The notes beneath the pieces were generated by a model. The model saw only the letters and a program-made list of their open reading frames with translations, had not been told where the DNA came from and did no database searches. A program made the position numbers and the translations under genes. A stretch of DNA of 64,000 nucleotides, from the NCBI GenBank assembly GCA_004154925.1, contig QJNS01000037.1, forward strand, positions 1 through 64,000. The letters are read 5' to 3'. Positions 45,166-56,434 of the stretch are shown here, piece by piece; position 1 is the stretch's first letter; each line of letters opens with the position of its first letter. The stretch comes from Monosporascus cannonballus (lineage: Eukaryota > Ascomycota > Sordariomycetes > Xylariales).

Positions 45166-46039
45166 CGTACTGAATTGAAATCGATGGACTAGATTGTTGG
45201 AAAGTAAGAAGTCGATATCGTTAGACTGTTTATTAAGTATTAACAGATTTAGGTAATCCGGGGATTCCGAGAAGGCAAACCTTTCTATGGGAACAGAAAT
45301 GCAGGATTTTAGGATTTTCGAAAAAGGCTTGGCAGCTCCCGATTTTTAACTTTTTTGTCGGTAACCGAATATAGTTTAGCGTTAGCGGTCCTGCTGTTGG
45401 AACCAACAGTTACAGGCACAAGAAAGCATAAATTAAACAGTTAATTGGTTAACAACAGGTGGGGTTTAATACGCTGCATTTTGTAATACTGTATATCTGC
45501 CTTGTTCTGTTCAAACAGATGCGAAAGGCCGGAGACCCATTATCCGGGGGCATAGGTACGCTATGCCTAGATAGATATTTTGCCCACGTTGTGGGGCATT
45601 TAATTAGCTCCTAAATTTACCATCAATTCCGATACAGGCATTAAATAGTATGAGATACTCCCGGGACCAAACCAGTCGGTATTACGTAACAGAACATGGG
45701 AGCGAAGCGCTCCTTAAGCGGAATATGTATCGGACGAACATAGAGCCGAATGTTTTTTTTTCTTCTTTTATTTTTCTTTTGTTTTTTTGGTTCGACGGAT
45801 TAGGTTTACGAAAATCCGGCGTCACGAACAGAAATGCAATTCCGGCCGGCCGGATACCCAAGTCCGAAACGATAAATTTATTACTAATGCCGCCATCCTA
45901 GCCCTTTCGCCTCTTATTATCCAAAAGGCGTATTTATATAATCCCGACAGCTCCCCTCCCGGTAATTATTATTATTATAACTGAATGCCGATCGTATTAA
46001 ATCATAGTTTCTTAAAGAAATTATACGAATACCGTTATG
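45166..46039. other. spacer between hydrolase and NRPS remnant
   Basis: Mixed-composition DNA, partly AT-rich, with no supported gene. The right part (45720-46040) has T-rich and TTATTA runs. It must hold the hydrolase promoter and whatever replaced the 3' part of the NRPS gene. Confidence 0.4.
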
Positions 46040-48007
46040 TTACTTATAATACATCCCGTTTTGGAAAACGTTTATCGTACAGTCGTATTTGGCACTCTGC
46101 GCAGTAAAGTCCTTGCTTCCGTCGGCCGGGGCAAACAGCCAGGGCAGCGAAATAAGCAGGGAGCCAAAAGTTCTTGAGGTTTTTTCACCGTGGTTTGCAA
46201 GGGCACCCGCGGCTCTGTCGAGTTGCCGGAAGGTCATGGTGCCGTCCCAGGCGCAAACAGCCATAGCATCTGGCTGACGGCTCGTCACTTCTGCTACTAT
46301 GGCGTGGATGCAGGTAGAGTTGGACGTTGGCGGTATCCTGTTCACCTGCTGCAATCGCTTCGAGTCTTCCAAACCCAGGAGATCCCCTTCACTAAAATCA
46401 GCCTCGGGGCTGGTGAGGACGAATTCGATGGCCCGTAGATAGGCGCTGAGGATGTTGTTGGCGTAATCCACGTCAGTTGTTGACTTCCAAATGTCGTAGT
46501 CCACTACGATGGTGTCGTCTCCAATCTCAACATTGAGAGAGTGGTCGTACTGGTTCAGATGTCAGCACTGATTCTGAAAACTCAAAGGTTACGCAGATAC
46601 GCACATCTGTTGGACTCAGGCGTCTCAGCACCTCGAATTGAAGCGAATCATTCTCGTTCGCTTCTGTCTGCCATGCTCTCTGAAATGACAGAATTGAATT
46701 ACCCCATTTCGATGATCTTTTCCTGAGGCCTCGGTCATGAGGCATGTGTCGGAGCACATCTCCATTGGCGGCTTTGAGCAGGTCTAGGACCTTGGTGTTG
46801 GTGGCAAAGTCCATGCGCAGCACAAGACTGCTTATGAACAGCCCAACAGCTTCAGACATTCCTGGCAATCTCGTCTGCCTTGCCGAAGTAATGTACGAGT
46901 ATGAGATGTCGTCCCTGAGAGCGAAAGCTCGGAAAACCATGCCCCAGGCAACCTGACACACGTTGACCACTGTGATGCCGTGGTCATGGCAGAATTTGCG
47001 TGTCTTTTCGGCAGATATGTGCAACTTTCCTTGCAGCGTGTGAAGACCGGTCTTAGCTTTGTTAGTGACATTATTGCCTGCGAGGTAGGTTTCTTCGACG
47101 CCGTGCAGGTAGGTCCTCCAGAAGTCTTCGGTGGTGTCATCAACGAGTTGGTCCTCGGCGATGGCGAAATCTGCATGGCGCAGAGTCTGGCCGGGAGTCA
47201 TCTTGCCAGAGAATGCATCACAAAAATCGCGGAGAACGATGCCGGCGGACCGACCATCGATTATGGCATGAGAAATGTTTAGTCTGAGCATAACTTGGCT
47301 CGGTGTCATCTGGACAAGGTACATATGATGGCCGATTTTGGCCGTGTTGTTGTGGACAGCCTGGGCTTGGTCAATCTGGCTCTCATCTTGCAAGATGGTC
47401 ACACTTGGTTGCACTTGATCCCAAACAACCTGATCGAAGGTGCCTGAGCGCTCGGTACTCTCAATGAAGGTTGTGCGGAGACTGGGATGGCGGTCGACCA
47501 CCGACCGCCAATGTTTGGCGACGTCATTGGCCGACAGAAGGCTTCGATCTCGCGTACGGGCGGTGAGAATGAAGCTGCAGTGATAGGCAGCTGGATGGAC
47601 GGCCTGGCCGATGAGGATTCGGTTCTGCATCAACGAGCAGGGCCCAATGCTGTCGACATGGCCGACCGAGGCGGTGCGACGGCTTTGAGCTGAGCAAAGA
47701 GTATACTACGCTTGGCGACTGATTGCTCGGACTCCACGGGCGATGGAAGACTCGGTAGGCTGCTAGTGGACATCCTGACGACGAGTTCGGAGAGAAGTTG
47801 GGGCAGAGTGTCGTGTTTCAAGATGTCGGCGATGTTGGCCTGGACACCTTGGGCCAGACACCTGGCCATAAACTGGATGGCACTGAGGGAGTCGCCGCCC
47901 TGGGCCAAGAATGATCGGTCCAGCCGCAACTGCTCTGGGGTGAGGTTCAGGGCGGAGGCGAGCCCGCCACGCATGGTCGCGTGCAGAGCATTCTCGTCCA
48001 GGAGCAT
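46040..48007 (-). pseudogene. NRPS remnant: carrier domain, condensation domain, partial adenylation domain
   Basis: Nonribosomal peptide synthetase pieces in colinear order on the minus strand. From the ATG at 48007 a thiolation domain carries LDRSFLAQGGDSLSAIQF (phosphopantetheine Ser40). After a net frame change near 47690 a condensation domain begins (VDSIGPCSLMQNRI) and runs to 46527, with ISHAIIDGRS as its HHxxxDG box (first His is Ser, second His kept) and VGLFISSLVLRMDF. After a second shift near 46545, NQYDHSLNVEI and the linker lead to the start of an adenylation domain (CIHAIVAEVTSRQPDAMAV, then TMTFRQLDRAAGALANH). It is cut off after about 50 residues, before the core A3 motif. 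No thioesterase or further module is seen. Non-functional. Beginning directly with a T domain suggests either a natural T-C-A start or loss of upstream modules. Confidence 0.85.
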
Positions 48008-49290
48008 GATGATGGTGGTATGATGGTCGGATGATAATTTAGCAGTGTCAAGCTGGGAGTAAGCCACCGAAGAAAGGAACGTCGCCTGCGCGGATGTCAA
48101 ACAAGCGAACTTTCTAACTCTCTCTCTGTAGTTGTGAACATTCGAAATATAACAGTTGAACAGATGAGGGTCACAACTGAACAGACGAGAGCCTGGCTGG
48201 CTTCCGAAGCTCGCACAGAGAGTGGAAGTGGGTGTGTATAGCTGCGATACCAAGCCTAACGGGTACATGTAGGTAGACCTGAATGGTGCTTTGCAACAGG
48301 TTAATTCAGCCTCAGAATTGGCAACTCAAGGGTCCGAAGTGAGGAATGCAGGATCCTTGCTCTCTCTCCACTGCATGCCATCCTCCCGTTCAATAAAGAG
48401 AAGAAACCTGTCTGTCGGGATCTGTCAAAATTGCAACCATACAAGTTGCAGCATTGCAGGCAGTCTCGTCCTGTAGCAAGCTCCCCGGTTCTCGGTTCTC
48501 GGGTATGCACTGAAAGGTCCTGGAATGGGGGATCGTAGATTGCAGGAATGCAGGATCGCAGACTCTGGGATTGTATGTACAGTTTGCTGCCTGAACCAGA
48601 ACATTACATTAGATGATGACAAAGCCGAAAATGGGACATGGGAGCTTTGGTGAATGTAACCATTACAAGCCACACTGGGGCTTAGCATCTGAGACTATGA
48701 GCGGGCCGCGAAAAACCGAACCATTCCTGCATAAACACAATCCTGCATTCCAGCCAATCCTGCATTCAAGCCAATCCTGCATTCCAGCGAGCAAGCTTGT
48801 GGCGCAAATCCATGTTTAAGCCTAATCCGTACAATCCTGTAAATCCGCATCCTGAAGTCACGCATCCTGTAGTGCCGCGTCCTGGACTCGTGGGATAACT
48901 AGCATACCACACGCTACTTCAGGACCCAATTCATGTTATTTCTCGCACATGCAGAGCTTCATGGGGATTCTTCTTGTGCCGAGAGCTTCGACCTCGATCA
49001 TTCTCATCCCCCCGAAACCTCAACATCTTGTTAAATGCATTAGTTAGTAGGTCTTAGTAGACTTAAACCTAGGTAAGAATCAGTTCAATCCGGTCCAGAG
49101 GTAATTATTGTAGCCCTCTAAGGTTTGGCACTTAAAGCCTCCTCTTAATGTTTCCAAACGATTCGTAGGCTAGGTACCTAGGTTAGTTGGCAAATAATGC
49201 TTGACTTTAGTAATCCGTACACACTAGCACGCCAGAAAAATTGACATGACTTGGAACTCAAGCAAAGGATTAATCTATCGAGCATATAAC
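48008..49290. other. NRPS upstream region and repeat-motif DNA
   Basis: No supported gene. It includes the presumptive NRPS leader (48008-48280), an array of ATCCTGCATTC motifs in both orientations (48340-48790), and 48900-49290 with no recognisable feature. Confidence 0.4.
48740..48784 (+). repeat. 17-bp tandem repeat of ATCCTGCATTC motif
   Basis: Three copies of ATCCTGCATTC at 48740, 48757 and 48774, exactly 17 bp apart, with CAGCCA or AAGCCA between them. The reverse complement GAATGCAGGAT occurs at 48344-48354 and 48546-48556. A related word (ATCCTGTA/ATCCTGAA) continues to 48880. Confidence 0.85.
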
Positions 49291-49296
49291 GTACAT

Positions 49297-49330
49297 TATA
49301 AGCGAACGGGCCATATAAGCGAACGGGCCA
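49297..49330. repeat. 17-bp direct repeat at transposon end
   Basis: TATAAGCGAACGGGCCA is present twice head to tail (49297-49313 and 49314-49330), about 50 bp beyond the stop of the Fot-type transposase. It may be part of the terminal repeat of the element. The inverted partner was not found near 50.9 kb. Confidence 0.6.
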
Positions 49331-49377
49331 CTTTCTACCACCCTACGAACACTATCCTCAATTACAATACAACAACA

Positions 49378-50790
49378 CTAGCAACCAACTATAATTACAT
49401 CAGAAGCAGCTGAATCAGATGATTCTGCGGCCTCCTGGCAAGTACGTGCATTATGACCAGGCTTGCCACACACACCACAGCACCGAATCCTCGTACAAGA
49501 CCCCCCTGCACCACTACTATCCGGCTGTGTTTCTTGTACTCCCTCCCTACCCACGGCCTTCTGGTCTAGTAGATCCTGTGCATCTTGCACAGTAAGTGAT
49601 CCTCCAAGCCGTACACGTGTTCTTTTAGCTCTCCGGCGCTTGCTTAGTGCCTCGTTGGCCTTGCAGAGCGAAGAGACCTCTGACCGAAGGAGGGCCACTT
49701 GGTGTATTATAGCCATCGTACCCTTGGTAAGTTGATCTACAGCACCTAGTATTGAAGTCGGGGAGCTGTTTTGATGGTTGGCAATGCGAGTCTTAATAAG
49801 TGTTGAGTGCGAGTCGGCTTGTCGAGGGTTGTATAGCGTCTAGGAGACCCAAGGTTGTGTAATGCCGGGCTGTGAGCTTAGAGGTGTTGGTATACGAAGC
49901 TTTACGTCTAGCTTGGAAAGTACCCTCTCTGGATCGTACAGCACTAGGCCGGCCCCTACAAAGCTACCCCGTATATTGTTCTCTGTCATAGAAGCAAAGA
50001 AGGCCTCGCAGAAGGCACAGAGGAACTCGAGCTTGCTTATATAGTTGATATGCGTGTACATCAAGTCCTCGATCAGGCGACTGTACGCCTGCTTTAGTAG
50101 CCTAAAACAGCTAATATCAAGTAGGTAGAGCTTGTAGGAAGAGTACGGAGGTATACAGAGCGTGATAATATTGGTCTGCTAGCAATAGCGCTCGAATTTG
50201 GTCGAGTGGTAGCTTTCGTTGCTGTCGAGGATCAACAACCGGTATTTGCCCTTCGTACAAGGCGTAGTGTGGTAGTCGAAGTGCTTGATCCAATCTAGGC
50301 CTACTATATTGGTAGTCCAGCCGTTCTCGGTAGTTGTAATACGCCAGTCAGCCGGGAGGTTACACTCGGTATACCAGTTGGCAAGGTAGTACTGCACGGC
50401 TAAGATGATAAAGAGAGGGATGGCCTAGCCGAGGGCATTGACTCCCTGGATCACCGTTGCCCATTCGCGGTTGCCAGGCTAGGCTAGTTTTGCTTTGCCA
50501 CGGCCATCAGAGGTTGTAACCACCATACACACACAGATAATACCCATTATAAACCCAGTCTCGTCGAAGTCGTAGGTATCGTCATCCACAATACCGTACT
50601 TGGCCTTGGTATTCTATACAAGCGCAAACCATATGCCAATGACCTTTGGATCCTTGTATTTGGCCCTCTAGTAGTCGTAGCTACGTGTAAAACACGTACG
50701 GAGCTCTGGCTAGCGTTTGACAAAGTTGTGAGCCCAGAGCTTGTGTGACAGTTGAGCTGATCAGAGGATAAGGTAACATAGAGTGTGGGA
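49378..50790 (-). pseudogene. Fot/pogo DDE transposase, frame intact but with TAG stops
   Basis: A Tc1/mariner-superfamily pogo-type transposase. In one frame: a helix-turn-helix remnant (KLWAHNFVKR), GIVDDDTYDFDETGFIMG with the first catalytic Asp, GNREWATVIQGVNALG, DWRITTTENGWTTNIVGLDW, YRLLILDSNESYHS with the second Asp, YLLDISCF, then a coiled-coil C-terminus (RSEVSSLCKANEALSKRRR) and a CCHC-like knuckle (CCGVCGKPGHNARTC). Seven TAG codons interrupt it (before PEL, RAKYK, NTKAK, PGNRE, AIPLF, QTNII and TLYN). All fit CAG-to-TAG, and I see no TAA, TGA or frameshift over 49378-50790. The N-terminal part upstream of the helix-turn-helix remnant is missing or eroded. Confidence 0.85.
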
Positions 50791-50935
50791 AGTGATAATT
50801 TGTCTGATTAGAATTGAGCTCTAGGGAGCGGTGGCTAGGAAGCTCTCTATATACTGTGGGCGCGCCGGAATAAGGTTTTTCCGGGGTGCTGGGAGCTTGA
50901 TAACTAACATAGATACCCCTTATTTTACGACATAC

Positions 50936-52222
50936 CCCCTAGATAAAAAAGAGGTACTCCCTTAAATCTGCTTATCGTAATTCGTATAATTTTCAAATAA
51001 TCGTAATAAAAAAAGAAAATAACGTAATTATTTAACTTGATTAATAAAAAAATAGGCCATATATATTAGATACGCGGGAAAAAATTATTGTTACATTTTT
51101 TCTCCCTTATTATCGCCGTAATAACAGATATTATAATAATAAGTTTACGTTTTACGTTTTGTACGTTTATTTTTCTATTAATTTCGCGTATTAAAACTTT
51201 TTTTCTTTTTTTTCTCGGTTCGTATATTAATTTTGTAAATGCCCTAAGCTCAGGAAAAATAATTACGATATTAACGTTTAATGCAAAATTATTATTATTA
51301 TTATGATTATTATTATTAAATATTTTTTTTAGTTTTTTACGTATATATTATATACGTTATAAACCATTAAATATATTAATTAGTAATTATAATTATTTTT
51401 ATTAATAATAATATAAATTTATTTTTTCTTAAATAATTTTGCGTAAACTTATTAATAATAGTTATAATAAAATATTTCGTTACGTTTCTGCCGCGCAGCT
51501 TACGGCCGTCGCCCGTATTTGCGAAATGCGCCGTAAGCGTATCGGCGCCGCCGCCGCAACAGCCGACGCTAACGCCGCCGTAGCAGCTACGTTCGTACCT
51601 GTTCCCGCATCCGCGTTTACGCCCGTTACGCCCGCGTCTGTTCCTGCCGCGCCTGTCCTTTCAGCGCCGCCCGCTTCGCCCGCGCCTGCCATATTAACGG
51701 CCAACCGCTAACATTTACGTCCGGTACGTGGCGTAGGCCACGCCGAACTTTATTTAAGGTATTTACGCTCCGTATTTGCGGATAAAAATATTGGCGAATA
51801 TTTCGATATTGCCGTAAATAATCGTTACTGGCGTTATATCTCGGGGTATATCTGCATTCCGATATACGTACTTTCCTGATTTCCGGGGTTTTTTTCCCCT
51901 GCTAATCGCTAATTAGCCCTGCTCTTGCTCGACCGTTTGCCGTACGCCGGGCAACGGCCTTTATATCTAATATTAATCCCGTTATAAGTTCTTTTTTACT
52001 TGCCCTGCCTTTTTTATTCGTATGTTCTAGAGAAAATGTTAATTATATAATAGGAGACCCGCCGTTTACGTACAGCCGTACGCGCCTTTTTTAAAAAAGA
52101 ATAAAGGTAATAACAAAAGTCAAAAAAAAGGAGAATAACCGGTACTTACGTTTGCGGGTACGGCTGTCGTACGTACGCGCGTTTTTGCCTTAATTAAGGA
52201 AATCGTAAACTTATTACTGGGT

Positions 52223-52253
<31 letters not shown>

Positions 52254-52450
52254 AAAAGAAATTCGTTCGAGGGGTCTAGGGACTAATAAAATTATATATT
52301 TTATTATTTTTGCTATCGCGATTTTTTAATAATATTTACCGTAAATTCTACAAATTGAAAAATAAATTAAAATATTTGAATTATTATCTAAAAAACGTTT
52401 TCGTTAATTTATTAATAAATATTTAATCTATAAATAAAGAAATTACGTTA
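50936..52450. other. AT-rich DNA with one CG-rich island, no identified gene
   Basis: RIP-like AT-rich sequence except for 51480-52210, which is rich in CG dinucleotides. The 90-aa plus-strand frame 51439-51711 (Ala/Pro-rich) arises from that composition. Further plus-strand text, such as YLRYLRSVFADKNIGEYF after the stop, could be relic coding sequence of an unidentified repeat. The left end of the copia relic must lie here. Confidence 0.4.
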
Positions 52451-52469
52451 AATAAATTTTTATTTTATT

Positions 52470-53647
52470 TTTAACGTATTTATATATTTTAAATATTGAT
52501 ATAACATAACTTAATAATAATTTTTTCGTTTTCTTTAATTATTATCTTAATCGTTTATTAATTATCGCAAAAAATATTCCAAATTCGCCCAACTTTAACG
52601 TAAAATTACGAAATAAGCGTTTAAAAACTATGGCCTTCTTAACCGTATATTTTAATTCGAATAATTTCACTTTAATCGTTAAGATCGTTGTTATTATTTA
52701 ACGAATAACTTTATATATAACCGGTTCTTTAAAAAACATTATAATATAACCTTAGAAAAATTGCCGTATTTCGGAATTATTAACGGATGATATATTTCCA
52801 ATAATTTTAAAAACTTTGGCTTTCTTCATTATATCTCCAAATACGATTCTTAAAAAACGTATATAATAAAGGTAGCGGATCACCTTATTAATTATTGCAA
52901 TATATTGAATTAACGGTTTAATTAAGAATTTTAATAATAAGCATACGGCGAAAGTTACGTTTAGGCGAATTATTACTATTATATACAGAATAGAATTAAC
53001 GCGTTTCTAATAATTTTTTATTTGTTTCTTAAAAACCATTTCGGCATTAGAAATAAACTTTTTCTTTTATTTATCCCGGATCACCCGAATGCAAAAAAAC
53101 CAGCTTACTTTTTCTTAATCCTTAAGCTCGTATAATATCTTTAAATTTTAAACAAATTTATCGGCTTTATTCTAATAATCTCGGCAATAAAAAAATAACA
53201 GATCGTCTATAAAAAACATAAAAATAAACGTACGTTATTCGTTATAAAATAAGTATAGCTATTTTAGAGACGGCATAAGCCCTAATTTTTATAATATAAT
53301 AAAAAACTTGCGGTGCCATAATAAGGGTAAATCTTTTAGTCCGTATAAAGTTCGCTCAAGTTTTGTATATATCCCGTTTTTCTTAAAGCCGTCTAAGAAA
53401 GTACAGGTTAAGGGGGCTTGCCTTACGCGTAAAACGTTTAAGAAAGCTTGCATTACGTCATATTAACAAACCTTAAGGTCAAGTTCGGCTGCTATAGCTA
53501 TAGCGGTTCGAAAAAATTTGGCTGCGAACGTAACAGCGTATATGTTAATAATCGAATCGGTTTCCTGGAAATTACCGCGCATACAGATACGTAATTTACA
53601 GCGTTTTAACCATTTATCTTTATCGAACTTATATGTAAATACTTATT
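52470..53647 (-). pseudogene. Ty1/copia reverse transcriptase and RNase H relic
   Basis: The minus strand reads WLKRCKLRICMRGNFQ, YAVTFAAKFFRTAIAIAAEL, MQAFLN, TLYGLKDLPLLWHRKF, FIFMFFIDDLLFF (YVDDI-type RT box) and WFFCIRVIRDK. RNase H follows with INNSEIRQFF, GYIIMFFKEPV, TVKKAIVFKRLFRNFTL. This order is diagnostic of copia-type pol. TAA/TAG stops interrupt it and no long frame survives. It is cut at 53647, where gypsy LTR sequence begins, so its integrase and gag lie elsewhere or are lost. Confidence 0.75.
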
Positions 53648-53741
53648 TGTCATGACCCAACGAGCCACGGCCTCCAGAAACGGTCTGCTACAGCCCAACC
53701 ACAAGTGCGCGGTGGAGCAGGTCACGTAATGGATCACCAAC

Positions 53742-53762
53742 TCACTGGTGGTGAACCAGTGA
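53742..53762. repeat. perfect 8-bp hairpin in E LTR
   Basis: TCACTGGT, a five-base loop and ACCAGTGA. A related 9-bp hairpin lies at 56176-56198. Both sit in the unique first half of the LTR. Confidence 0.8.
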
Positions 53763-53893
53763 GCTTACCTCAGCTAGCTCAGGCCTCTCTACCTCGTTTT
53801 CCCAATTTCTTCAAAGTCACTCAAGTACCGCTCCACAACGCTAAATATTAACCAATCAAATCCCAAATCCCCGTAACGAGCCAGCGAGGCCTG

Positions 53894-56124
53894 AGTTGTA
53901 ATTGCGTAAAAACGGCTTCGTTTAATATATTTATTTTTTTTAAAAAAATAAAAATCCGTGATAACTTAATAACAAAACCCTTTTTTATAAATATATATAT
54001 ATATACTGTTATTTTTGTTATAATTTATTATTAATATTATTTTAGTTCTAATTAGAACTTATTTGCCATTTTTAAACTTTAATGCATATAATAGCTGCAA
54101 GCCGAACTCGTTACGTTATTATCTCCTTTTTTAAAATACGATAAATCCGAATTTTCCCAGTTTTACTGGGCCACGCCCTTAAAACAGAACATACGTACAC
54201 GTACCTTGAATTTCTGGCATTAACATAAAAAATTAATATAACGTTTAAAAATTTTATTCGTAATTAGGTTTTTTGTGATAATTTAAGCCGAGTTATTAGT
54301 TCGACCGTTCGAATTAATCGATTAATTAATGTATTTAAAAAAAAAACGAATACGCGAACGGCTATTAATATGCGAAAGTTGGCAGGAATTTTGAGTTTTT
54401 ACTAATTAAGACCTTGTTATATACAGATATTATAATATATTATATAAGGAACTTGTAACTTTCGCAAAAGGGCTTGGATTCCGCCGCCTGCCAAAAAAGT
54501 TATTAATCGAAATTAACGTAATTTACACCATTTTAGACGAAAATTAACGCTTTATAAAAACGTTTGCCCTTAATTGGTTTAAGTTTTTAAATTAGGTAGT
54601 TACGAATATTTATAGTTTTTGCCTTATTATTAATATAAAGAATAATATTAACAATAAAATATAAATTATTAAGTTAAATTAAGGAGATAGTATTTAATAG
54701 CCCGAATATATTAATTATTAAAAAAATTTAAATATACTTAATTCGAACGTTAATTTCTGGGTAAAAGGAAAATAATAATATTGATTTCGAAACGATTAAT
54801 ATTAAAACGCCGAACTTTCGCCTTATAGCCATATTTAATTAAGCTGCCGATTTAACGAAAACCATTATATTACGCAATTTCTTTTATGGTATTACTAGTA
54901 ATTATTATATATACAAATTAATATATATAAATAAGGAAATTAAAACGCAGATTGTAAATATTAATATATTTAGGCCGGAAATTTTTTTATTGCGATAATA
55001 AATATGTTTCGTCGATAATAACCAAATCATATCGTTATTCGAAAATAAGCTTTAATATGGTAATCCGGAATTAATTATTCAATATTTATTTAAAACCAAA
55101 ATTAATATAATAATATTACCCGGTAATTATATAATCAAATATTTTAGGGTTAAGCATTTTCGTATTGACAAATATTAAAATAAAAATAAAATATAAAACT
55201 ATTAATAAACAAATTTATTATTTTTCTGTTAATTTTATTAATAATACAACTTAAATAATAATTACATTAATTATTACAAAAAAGATTTAATTAATGAAAA
55301 ATTTTACGAAATTTATTTTAATAATGAAAAAACTTTAAGCTTTTTGAAAACTAAATTATATATTATATCGATTTAAATTTTTAATAAAATACGGCCTTAT
55401 CCATTAAATATAGCGCCTAATATAAGGCGAATAAACCGACGATATAAAGTTTCCGTAAAATTATCGGCCGTACACATAACGTTAATATATAGATTAATTA
55501 CGTTTATATCGGCAAAAAACCGGTAAAAATATCCAATAAAAATAAACGTTTCGTTTTAAAAAATTAAATACTTAAAGGTTTAAAATCTTTATTTTAAACT
55601 TTCGAATATATTATTTATATTTAATTAATTCGAAAAAAAAAATATATTTCGAAATTTATTATAGAAAATTTTAAACCTTATATATTATTATTTTGGCTTA
55701 TAAGATTATATTAGTATTATACTGGCATAAAAAAGATAAAAAGTTATAATATATATTAATCAACATTTTGGGATAATTTTTGTTATAATAATTTTTATTT
55801 TATATAAAATTAAAATTATTATTATATTATAAAATAAAACTTTAAATTTTATATTAAATTATATATATTAACATACTGGGAATTTTATAATTAATATATA
55901 TTCTTAAAGTGATAATAATAACTTTTGCAAATTTTTATAAAAACCTACTAAACGGAACGAAAAAATTATAACTTGTTATTAGGCCTTATTTTGGAGGTTT
56001 TATTATTTTTGTAGGTATTATTCTTAAAGGAATTTAGCTAATCCATTAAACTTCTGACAGATATTTCTTGATTAAAAGCTATAGCTGTGGTTACGACTGC
56101 TGCGCCGCAGGCGCAGCTACAACT
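53894..56124. mobile_element. 2.2 kb TIR-bounded insertion splitting the E 5' LTR
   Basis: The termini AGTTGTAATTGCG (53894-53906) and CGCAGCTACAACT (56112-56124) are inverted repeats differing at two positions, both transitions, as RIP would give. The interior is AT-rich with no open frame. A plus-strand stretch near 54473-54600 (GLGFRRLPKKLLIEINV) could be relic transposase but is not diagnostic. No clear target duplication was found. It is probably a DNA transposon of unidentified family. Confidence 0.5.
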
Positions 56125-56175
56125 TCCAAAATGGAGTCCTGATCACGATGAGGTAACAGTGAGCCGGATTACCAA

Positions 56176-56236
56176 CTTACTAGTGGTAGACTAGTAAGCC
56201 GGATCACCAACTTACTGGTGGTAAGCTAATAAGCCG
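56176..56236. repeat. tandem hairpin units in E LTR
   Basis: Two about 40-bp units with GCCGGATCACCAACTTACT and its variant. The first contains a perfect palindrome CTTACTAGT...ACTAGTAAG, the second a degenerate version. Confidence 0.75.
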
Positions 56237-56434
56237 GATCAAAATATAAACGCTTATTATTTTTATAATTTAAATAACTTTAATTTATAATATAATATGG
56301 TTACTTAAAGCATCTTTAATATTACGAAACATAATACGTTATTATATTTATTACTTAAATTTCTATAATATTTCTGCTAATAGAAACCCGGATAATTAAA
56401 GTTTAATAATTAATTAAATTTTTTAACCGTTATA

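Larger units (their letters stand above)
49291..50935 (-). mobile_element. pogo/Fot-type DNA transposon, probably truncated at its 5' end
   Basis: It contains the transposase pseudogene 49378-50790. The 3' side has a candidate terminal repeat after a TA (TATAACGTACATTATAAGC...). The 5' side runs into AT-rich DNA at about 50935 without a matching inverted repeat, so that end is lost or unrecognisable. The boundaries are approximate. Confidence 0.6.

Noticed and set aside
45650..45984. Possible small gene between the NRPS and hydrolase
   Set aside because: There are two overlapping short frames with a T-rich core, no motifs and no splice logic.
46980..48023. Plus-strand ORFs over the NRPS remnant
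   Set aside because: They are antisense shadows of the condensation and carrier domains.
51480..51704. 74-aa Ala/Gly/Thr-rich minus-strand ORF
   Set aside because: It overlaps a plus-strand Ala/Pro-rich frame in a GCC-repeat-like island; both frames are compositional.
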